Shown in pieces: positions 1 through 4,949 of a stretch of DNA of 8,283 bases. Positions within the stretch are counted from its first letter, which is position 1. Every line of letters begins with the position of its first letter. This DNA is from Archangium sp. (GTDB taxonomy: Bacteria; Myxococcota; Myxococcia; Myxococcales; Myxococcaceae): assembly GCA_016793525.1 (NCBI GenBank), contig JAEUJT010000463.1, forward strand, positions 1-8,283, written 5' to 3'. The position numbers and the translations under genes are program-made. The notes below the pieces were generated by a model. The model did no database searches. It saw nothing but the letters and a program-made list of their open reading frames with translations, and was not told the origin of the DNA.

Positions 1-351
1 GGCCAAGGTGCCTGCAGAGGCCGTCCACCGGTCGAACACCTGGCCCGCGTCTGGCGCGTTCGCCACCACGGTGACGCCAGCGGCCGAGGGGTACGAGCCG
101 CTCCCAGAGCCGCGCACCACCGTCAGCGCGTAGGTCGGCACCGGCTTGTACGTGGCCACCACCGTCGCCGCGGAGGCCGGCATGGTGAAGGTGGTGGAAG
201 CGCTCGTCGCGCTCGCCAGCGTGCCCGCCGTGGCTGTCCACCGGTCGAACAGCTGCCCCGACGGTGGCGCGTTGGCCGCGATGGAGACCGACGCGCCAGA
301 CGCGTAGCTCCCGGAGCCCGTGCCCGACGTCACGGTCAGCGCGTAGGTGGT
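1..351 (-). repeat. Tandem 72-residue (216-bp) repeats in the esterase tail
   Basis: Unit 1 covers 136-351 (residues 560-631) and unit 2 covers 1-135 (residues 632-676, cut by the window edge). Both begin TYALTV and share G-S-G-S-Y, then A-N-A-P, then G-Q-(L/V)-F-D-R-W-T-A and A-G-T-L-A. A diverged third copy sits earlier in the protein (about residues 281-354, with GQVFDHWD and FVMPDVPLTLTPVYRP). The F-x-x-W and T-F-T-M-P pattern is typical of the Flg_new / InlB-B-like bacterial repeat found in cell-surface proteins. More copies may follow off the left edge. Confidence 0.8.
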
Positions 352-2028
352 GGGGGGCGCGGCGTTGACGGTGATGGCCACCTCGTCGGTGCTGGTGAGC
401 ACCGTGTCGGTCGCGGTGAGGCGCAGCACATAGCTGCCTGCGCTTCCGAAGGTCGCGGTGGCCGTCGTCGTGTTCCCGTTGGCGAAGGTGACGGTGCCGG
501 GGCCGCTCACCTTGCTCCACGACACGGAGAGCGCCGCGGGGATGCTGTCGTCTCCCGCTGTGCCCTGGAGCCCGTAGGTGTTGGGCAGCGTCACGGTGGC
601 GTCGGCGCCCGCATTCACCGTGGGCGCTCCGTTGGTGACCGTGCCGCGGGTGACGGTGACGACGCGGGTCGCGGTGAAGCCGGCCGCGTCGCGCACCGTG
701 AAGGTGATGGTGTTGGTGCCCGCACTCAGCGCGATGGCCGCGCGGAAGGGGCGCATGGCGGTGGTGCCTCCCGAGACGGGCGTGGGCATCGTCGCGGTGC
801 CCGAGCCTCCGGCGCTGTTCACCCACGACACCTGCGTGACGCCCACGTCGTCGATGGCCGTGCCCGCGAAGGTGAGTGAGGCCATGCTGCTGGTGAAGGC
901 CGTGCTCGACGACGGCGTGGTGAGCCACAGCTTCGGCGCCACGGTGTCGACCGCCGCCGAGGCGCTGGGCCGGTACACCGGCGTCAGCGTCAGCGGCACG
1001 TCGGGCATCACGAAGTTGGCGCTCGTCGCCTTGGGAATGTCGAGGGCGACGCCTCCCGTGTCCCAGTGGTCGAAGACCTGGCCCGAGGGGGCCGCCGCCG
1101 CGTTCACCATGACGCAGCTGCCGGCGGTGAAGGTGTCGACGCGCGGTTTCGGCGCACCCGACATGCGGTTGCACCAGGTTGCCTTGGGCGCACCGTTGAG
1201 CTGCACCGACGGGTCTCCCACCGTGCCGCCGTCGACCACCACGCTGCGCGCCACCCGGGCGCCGCTCTGGGTGTACCGCTGCATCCACTCGTAGACGTTA
1301 CAGCCGGGCCGGGCGTTGCCGTAGATGTCGCTCCAACCGCTATGGCCCTGGCCCGCGGTGAAGGTGCCGCGCGCGGCGGGCACCACCGGCGGAGACAGCG
1401 TGTTGAGCGCCAGCACGTGTGAGTCGGCCGAACACGGGTGCACCACGCCGTCGAGGCCGCCGTGGAAGAACCAGATGGGCACGTCGAGCCGGTTCGTCGC
1501 GGTGCTGTACGAGCCGCTGTTCCCCGAAATGGACAGCACCGCCGCCACCTTCGCCCGGTTCGACGCGGTGTTGAGGAACTGGTTGAGCCCGATGGCCCCG
1601 CAGCTGAGCGCGGTGACGTAGATGCGCTCGGGGTCGACCCGGTAGTTCGCCTTCACGTGGTCGATGAGGGTGCTGATTTCTCCGCTCGTCCAACAGCTCG
1701 TGTTCGGCGCGGCGTTGTGCTGCCCAGAGATGACGATGAAGGGGAAGTGCGCCCCGTTCTTGATGTGCACCGGCGGCCCGCCCGAGTTGTTCAGCACCCG
1801 GTCGAGGTCGCCCGTCGTGCCGTAGCCGTTCTCGCCGACGCCGTGCATGAAGAGCAGCACCGGGTACGTCGCTGGTGCGCGGTCGTCGTAGTCCTGCGGC
1901 AGGTACTCGAGGTACCCGATGGCCACCCCGCCATCGACCCGGGGCCGCTTCACCTGCTGTCCCTGGGTCGCCAGCGCGCTGCCCGCGAGGAGCCACGCGC
2001 CAACCGCCACCGTCATGCCGAGCCGCAT
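1..2028 (-). CDS. Secreted alpha/beta-hydrolase esterase (PHB-depolymerase/feruloyl-esterase-like) with modular beta-domain tail, partial
   Basis: The frame is open from ATG 2028 to base 1 (676 codons), so the C-terminus is outside the window. Residues 1-20 form a signal peptide ending ALA before Thr21. Residues about 30-256 are a serine-esterase domain: YLPQDY opening, LLFMHG oxyanion strand (57-63), nucleophile Ser142 in TALSCGAIG, Asp193 in FFHGGLD and His229 in GQGHSGW. The nucleophile elbow reads A-L-S-C-G, with Ala where G-x-S-x-G has its first Gly. The tail holds an InlB-B/Flg_new-like repeat (about 281-354), an Ig-like domain (about 358-460), a PKD-like domain (about 468-556) and further 72-residue repeats from 560. 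Six cysteines (112, 143, 199, 243, 286, 305) suit disulfides in an exported protein. The likely role is extracellular ester hydrolysis; the substrate (polyester, feruloylated polysaccharide or other) cannot be read. The alternative start is ATG 2016. No strong ribosome binding site is seen. The fold is fairly certain; the substrate is not. Confidence 0.88.
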   Translation of the reverse strand, partial: MRLGMTVAVGAWLLAGSALATQGQQVKRPRVDGGVAIGYLEYLPQDYDDRAPATYPVLLFMHGVGENGYGTTGDLDRVLNNSGGPPVHIKNGAHFPFIVISGQHNAAPNTSCWTSGEISTLIDHVKANYRVDPERIYVTALSCGAIGLNQFLNTASNRAKVAAVLSISGNSGSYSTATNRLDVPIWFFHGGLDGVVHPCSADSHVLALNTLSPPVVPAARGTFTAGQGHSGWSDIYGNARPGCNVYEWMQRYTQSGARVARSVVVDGGTVGDPSVQLNGAPKATWCNRMSGAPKPRVDTFTAGSCVMVNAAAAPSGQVFDHWDTGGVALDIPKATSANFVMPDVPLTLTPVYRPSASAAVDTVAPKLWLTTPSSSTAFTSSMASLTFAGTAIDDVGVTQVSWVNSAGGSGTATMPTPVSGGTTAMRPFRAAIALSAGTNTITFTVRDAAGFTATRVVTVTRGTVTNGAPTVNAGADATVTLPNTYGLQGTAGDDSIPAALSVSWSKVSGPGTVTFANGNTTTATATFGSAGSYVLRLTATDTVLTSTDEVAITVNAAPPTTYALTVTSGTGSGSYASGASVSIAANAPPSGQLFDRWTATAGTLASATSASTTFTMPASAATVVATYKPVPTYALTVVRGSGSGSYPSAAGVTVVANAPDAGQVFDRWTASAGTLA

Positions 2029-2091
2029 CGGTCGAGCGTACCGGAGTCGCTCCGTGCGCGGCACTCCCTGCTCGGTGCGCGGCAGGGCCGT

Positions 2092-2369
2092 CGTGAAGCG
2101 CCCGAGCAGCCCGAAGAGCGCGTCGAGGTCGACCGGCTTCTTCAGAAACGCGGCGCACCCGTGCTGCCGCGCCTTGTCGGCCACGCGCACGTCGGCGGTG
2201 AGGAGCGCGATGGGCGGCCGCTCCGGAAGCGGGATGGACTCGATAAACTGGGCGCCGGGTGCGTCTTCCAGAAGTCGAGCCCCGCGGGCCCGTTGCTCAC
2301 CGAGACGATGTCGTAGCCCTCATCGACGAGAATCTCGTGGAGCGCCCCGCGCACGTCGACGTCGTCTTC
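2092..2369 (-). pseudogene. Response-regulator receiver domain remnant
   Basis: Read on the minus strand, 2369 to about 2280 encodes EDDVDVRGALHEIL and then VDEGYDIVSVSNGPAGL, the acidic pocket and first helix/strand of a CheY-like receiver. The rest of the domain is in another frame from about 2254: AQFIESIPLPERPPIALLTA, then the K-P motif FLKKPVD and DALFGLLGRF (down to about 2095). The beta-3 strand that carries the phospho-acceptor Asp (usually LLDxxMP) is absent. Only about 10 residues separate the two halves, where a receiver needs about 30, so an out-of-frame deletion is the simplest explanation. The first beta strand (ILVVDDD-type) is also missing before the acidic pair. The second half stays in frame with the esterase start at 2028 without a stop. 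The remnant cannot be phosphorylated in the usual way and is almost certainly non-functional. Confidence 0.75.
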
Positions 2370-2472
2370 AGCGTGGTTGTCTGCGGATGTGCGGGGCAGA
2401 GGTGGTGTGGTGACGGTGGCTCGCAGCGCCTGAAGTGGGTTGACCCAGCCCGCACATCCAGTCGATGTCGAT

Positions 2473-2501
2473 TTGATTGCGCGCGATTCAATCGCTAACT
2501 A
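2473..2501 (+). promoter_or_regulatory. Candidate OhrR operator and promoter of ohr
   Basis: Positions 2473-2491 form an imperfect palindrome, TTGATTGCGCGCGATTCAA, with TTGA/TCAA outer arms and an AT-rich-GCGCGC-AT-rich centre at 2482. It is the only clear dyad between the receiver remnant and ohr, and lies about 50 bp upstream of the ohr start. TTGATT (2473-2478) could be a -35 box with a 17-bp spacer to a weak TAACTA at 2496-2501, so bound OhrR would block polymerase. MarR-family OhrR proteins usually bind AT-rich dyads beside ohr. The -10 match is poor; the assignment rests mainly on position and symmetry. Confidence 0.4.
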
Positions 2502-2541
2502 CAAACACGCCATCACCTCGCTGAACCCCAGGAGCACGCCA

Positions 2542-2964
2542 ATGCAGACCCTCGAAAAGACCCTGTATACCGCCCGCGCCACCGCCTTCGCCGGCCGCGA
2601 TGGCTCGGTGAAGACCGACGACGGCGCGCTCGACCTGAAGGTCACGCCGCCGAAGTCGATGGGCGGCGCGGGCGGAGCGACCAACCCGGAGCAGCTCTTC
2701 GCCGCGGGGTACTCAGCGTGTTTCGGCAGCGCGGTCATGCACGTCGCGCGCATGCAGAAGATCACCACCGGCCCGGTCGCCATCACCGCGCAGGTGAGCC
2801 TGGGTCCGGTCGGCCAGGGCTTCGGCCTCGCAGTGGAGCTCGAGGCGAAGATCCCCGAGCTGCCGCGCGACGTGGCGCAGAAGCTCGTCGAGGCGGCGCA
2901 CCTCGTGTGCCCGTATTCGAACGCGACGCGAGGGAACATCGCCGTTAACCTGACCGTGGCCTGA
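2542..2964 (+). CDS. ohr: Ohr, organic hydroperoxide resistance protein (OsmC/Ohr family thiol peroxidase)
   Basis: This 140-residue protein has the length and all the landmarks of Ohr, a cytoplasmic peroxidase that reduces organic and fatty-acid hydroperoxides using lipoylated-protein or dithiol reductants. The peroxidatic cysteine is Cys60 in AAGYSACFGSAV and the resolving cysteine is Cys123 in LVCPYSNATRGN. The active-site Arg19 (GRDG) and Glu50 (NPEQLF) are also present. ATG 2542 is chosen over a longer in-frame TTG start at 2440 because AGGAG (2530-2534) lies 7 bp upstream and the protein then begins exactly as family members do (MQTLEKTLYTARATA). The gene is followed after 2 bp by its regulator. 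Separation from OsmC is supported by the CPYSNATRGN motif and the length. Confidence 0.96.
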   Translation: MQTLEKTLYTARATAFAGRDGSVKTDDGALDLKVTPPKSMGGAGGATNPEQLFAAGYSACFGSAVMHVARMQKITTGPVAITAQVSLGPVGQGFGLAVELEAKIPELPRDVAQKLVEAAHLVCPYSNATRGNIAVNLTVA

Positions 2965-2966
2965 CC

Positions 2967-3431
2967 ATGAACTTCCCCACGCCGACGCTCGATCAGCACC
3001 TCTGCTTTGCGCTGTATCGCGCGTCGCGCGCGGTGATTCGTTCCTACGGCCCGCTGCTCAAGCCGCTGGGCCTCACCTACCCGCAGTACCTCGTGATGCT
3101 CACGCTGTGGGAAAGCGACGACGTGCAGGTCAAGCAGCTCGGCGCGCGGCTCGAGCTCGACTCCGCCACGCTGACGCCGCTGCTGAAGCGCCTCGAGGCC
3201 CAAGGGTTGATCAGCCGGCAGCGCGACGATCGCGATGAGCGCTCGGTGCGGGTGACGCTGACGACCAAGGGCACGGCGCTGAAGGCGAAGACCAAGAAGG
3301 TGCCGGCCGAGCTGGCGTGCCTCTGGGGCTTCGACCCAAAAGACGCCGGAGCGGGGCCGCGGCTGCTCGCGCTCCGTGACCAACTCAACCGCCTCACCCA
3401 GAGCATCGAAGCGTCGAACGCCGAGCCGTGA
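2967..3431 (+). CDS. ohrR: OhrR, MarR-family organic-peroxide-sensing repressor
   Basis: This 154-residue MarR-type winged-helix regulator starts 2 bp after the ohr stop (TGA-CC-ATG), which suggests translational coupling in one operon. The peroxide-sensing cysteine is Cys13 in LDQHLCFALYRASR. Tyr27 and Tyr38 keep the spacing of the tyrosines that hydrogen-bond the reactive Cys in Bacillus OhrR. The DNA-binding helix-turn-helix and wing span about residues 53-97 (VKQLGARLELDSATLTPLLK, then the DDRDERSV wing tip). A second cysteine, Cys118 (ELACLWGF), lies where the resolving Cys of Xanthomonas-type 2-Cys OhrR would be, so an intersubunit disulfide mechanism is likely (inference from spacing). 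It probably represses ohr and itself from the upstream dyad and is released on oxidation by organic hydroperoxide. Confidence 0.93.
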   Translation: MNFPTPTLDQHLCFALYRASRAVIRSYGPLLKPLGLTYPQYLVMLTLWESDDVQVKQLGARLELDSATLTPLLKRLEAQGLISRQRDDRDERSVRVTLTTKGTALKAKTKKVPAELACLWGFDPKDAGAGPRLLALRDQLNRLTQSIEASNAEP

Positions 3432-3706
3432 CGCCGCCCGTCGGGGGCACAGCGCGGTCTCGACGCCCTCGTTCGCGACGAAGAAGACGTCGCCTCCCAG
3501 CTCCACGACGCTCGCGCCCGGGTAACTCGAGCCAGCGCCGGGGTTGGCGTCGGCCACGGTGTTCGTGCCGACCTCGGTCCCGTCGGTCACCCACAGCTCC
3601 CGCCCGTGCTGGCCGTCGTCGGCCGAGAAGTACACGCGCCCGCCGGAGCTGACGAAGTTACCAGGAGAGCGCACAGGAACAGCGAGAGCCGAAATTCCTT
3701 GCACAC
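3432..3706 (-). pseudogene. Remnant of a secreted ELWxxDGT-repeat protein
   Basis: On the minus strand, GTG 3706 opens a signal-peptide-like segment (CKEFRLSLFLCALLV, then APAG). The sequence then changes frame near 3645 into RVYFSADDGQHGRELWVTDG and TEVGT, followed by ELGGDVFFVANEGVE. This is one complete unit of the ELWxxDGTxxGT repeat found in large exported proteins of myxobacteria and relatives. A second motif is decayed: the codons at about 3436-3465 read ALCPRRAAS where an ELWxxDGT motif would follow VFFVANEGV, and one base shift restores the DG. The remnant ends abutting the ohrR stop, on the opposite strand. Family members have many repeats, so this is a stub left by a deletion. A frame-shifted signal peptide directly joined to a single repeat argues against a functional gene. 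Confidence 0.75.
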
Positions 3707-3734
3707 GGCGCCCCTGGAGTGGGTTTTGTAGCTC

Positions 3735-4202
3735 GTGGAAAAGGGAACCGAACATCGGGATAGGGCCGCCGTGATCGGCGCTTTGGCTCGCGACGTTGGC
3801 GTCGAGCACCGCCTCGCCCGCTTGGAGGCCGAAGCCGAGCGCAGGCGGCTGCTCGCGCTGCGGGCCTTCGTTTCACTCTCGATGCTGTTCATCCTGCTCG
3901 TTGCCATCTTCGTGTGGCCCGGCGTGGAGGCACTTCAGGAGAGCGACCCCGAGCCGTATCACCAGAATTGGTTGGCACAGGCGATCGACCGCAGCGAGCC
4001 AGAGCTCACGCCCATCGGTGAACGGGTGTTCGTCGTCGGAGTGGTCTGTTGGTGTGTCGGCTTGGTGTTGAAGGCAAAAACGCCGTCGGTGGTATTGCTC
4101 GCCACCGGCGTTTTGATGATGGTGGCCGGTATCGTCGCGCTCACCGACATCGCTTGCATCGCCGGCTACTGGACAGGACCCACCGGCTGCGCCTGGGAGT
4201 AG
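3735..4202 (+). CDS. Predicted inner-membrane protein, three transmembrane helices, unknown function
   Basis: No family is recognised. From GTG 3735 the product is 155 residues; GTG 3771 (143 residues) is an alternative with a better-placed AGGG 5 bp upstream. The N-terminus is charged and probably helical or coiled-coil (VEHRLARLEAEAERRRLLAL). A first hydrophobic helix follows (about residues 43-62, FVSLSMLFILLVAIFVW). A roughly 35-residue acidic loop comes next (ESDPEPYHQNWLAQAIDRSE), then two more helices (about 97-112 and 118-138), and a short Cys-containing tail (CIAGYWTGPTGCAWE). Codon third positions are less G/C-rich than in ohr or mltG, which may indicate transfer. The next gene begins 4 bp after the stop, so the two are probably co-transcribed. 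The gene upstream is only a remnant on the other strand. Confidence 0.72.
   Translation: MEKGTEHRDRAAVIGALARDVGVEHRLARLEAEAERRRLLALRAFVSLSMLFILLVAIFVWPGVEALQESDPEPYHQNWLAQAIDRSEPELTPIGERVFVVGVVCWCVGLVLKAKTPSVVLLATGVLMMVAGIVALTDIACIAGYWTGPTGCAWE
4077..4114 (+). other. Terminator-like hairpin inside the membrane-protein gene
   Basis: AAAACGCCG (4077-4085) pairs perfectly with CGGCGTTTT (4106-4114). The stem is extended inward by GTGG (4089-4092) pairing with CCAC (4102-4105) across a 3-nt bulge, leaving a 9-nt loop. The A-rich left arm and T-rich right arm make it look like a bidirectional intrinsic terminator, but the T run is only four long. It lies within the second half of the 3735-4202 coding region, where the encoded residues (KTPSVVLLATGVLM) give no obvious reason for such symmetry. 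Confidence 0.5.
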
Positions 4203-4206
4203 GCAC

Positions 4207-4722
4207 ATGGATATCAAAGTTGGAGACCTGGTTCAGATCGTGCGGCCGCCGACGACCGCTGAAGCTCTCTCGCCGGCGCAGCAAGAGATCTTCAGCGCGT
4301 GCGTGGGCTGGACGCTTCGGGTCGCTGCGGTGGACAGTGACGGCACCTGCGTCGTTCGCCTGGACCAGGAGTGGGCTCACTTTCCCGAGGTCACGCCGTT
4401 TGATCTCCACTTCGAGCCGAGCTGCCTCCGCCTCCTGCGCCCCTTTTCTGACGAGCAATGGCACTTCCTCAGCACCAGCCTGAACGGCGACGGGGTGCTT
4501 TCCGGAACCATCGACGTCGTCGACGAACAGTTGGTGGTCCGACTCCCGTATGCGCTCCTCGGTGAGCTCACGTGGCCGGAGCCGGTGAGCATGGACAAGG
4601 GCAAAGCGCTCTCCGGGACCCCCATTCGCGTCATGATCGCGATGGTGAACCAGACGCGCGGAGAGCTGGTGGTGGCGCCGCTCGAGCTCCCCGCCGAAGA
4701 CGACGCCGAGCGCGAAGAGTGA
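4207..4722 (+). CDS. Small two-domain beta-rich protein, unknown function
   Basis: 171 residues from ATG 4207, with GGAG at 4196-4199 seven bases upstream, inside the end of the preceding gene. The short gap suggests a two-gene operon. There is no signal peptide and no membrane segment, so it is probably cytoplasmic. Residues 1-78 have the look of a small SH3/KOW-like barrel: VGDLVQIVRPP at the start, then GWTLRVAAVDSDGTCVVRL. Residues about 94-162 (GDGVLSGTIDVVDEQLVVRL, LLGELTWPEPVS, then GTPIRVMIAMVNQTRGELVV) resemble the strand order of an S1/OB-type nucleic-acid-binding barrel. That resemblance is my reading of the pattern, not a recognised family match. The tail is acidic (AEDDAEREE). 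Codon use is slightly less G/C-biased than in ohr or mltG, as in its upstream partner. Confidence 0.7.
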   Translation: MDIKVGDLVQIVRPPTTAEALSPAQQEIFSACVGWTLRVAAVDSDGTCVVRLDQEWAHFPEVTPFDLHFEPSCLRLLRPFSDEQWHFLSTSLNGDGVLSGTIDVVDEQLVVRLPYALLGELTWPEPVSMDKGKALSGTPIRVMIAMVNQTRGELVVAPLELPAEDDAEREE

Positions 4723-4949
4723 GGTGAAGCATGGGAGCCCGCGCGGCATGCGTACCGTCGTGTTCGTGGCTCCAAGACGAAGAGCGTGCCGAACTCGATG
4801 GAGGGCCGCACGAGGTTGACGCCGTGGCGCGCACAGCCCGTGCGGCGCGGCCCTGTACCTGAACGACCTCTGGCCTTCGCCTCCAGCCTCGAAGGCGCCG
4901 CGCTCGGCCGGTGGACGGCACGTGGGCCCGTCAGCGTTGGAACCGTCGA
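4723..4949 (+). other. Gene-poor stretch with probable degraded coding DNA
   Basis: No intact gene is supported here. GAGGTG (4721-4726) is a good ribosome binding site 4 bp before ATG 4731 (a 42-codon frame with no recognisable product). ATG 4748 starts MRTVVFVAP, a plausible beta-strand start of a cytoplasmic enzyme, but the frame hits TGA at 4817-4819. The same frame later reads GAALYLNDLWP (4844-4876) with G/C-ending codons, like the remains of a longer gene with an internal deletion. A segment around 4780-4840 has coding-like third-position bias that fits either strand. I infer decay of a former plus-strand gene, with low confidence. Confidence 0.3.

Noticed and set aside
2142..2354. A free-standing 70-residue protein starting at GTG 2354
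   Set aside because: Only its first half resembles a receiver. The rest is an out-of-frame reading of the receiver's second half, so it is part of the pseudogene.
578..2413. Several plus-strand open frames opposite the esterase
   Set aside because: They are low-complexity Arg/Pro/Ala translations antisense to a continuous minus-strand frame that has a signal peptide and catalytic triad.
2440..2541. Longer ohr start at TTG 2440 adding 34 residues
   Set aside because: The extension crosses the candidate promoter and dyad, has no family resemblance, and ATG 2542 has a better-spaced AGGAG.
2499..3809. Long minus-strand open frame of 436 codons across ohr, ohrR and beyond
   Set aside because: Most of it is antisense to the well-supported ohr and ohrR genes and has no coherent product. 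Only its first part (about 3450-3665) contains a real motif, the ELWxxDGT remnant.
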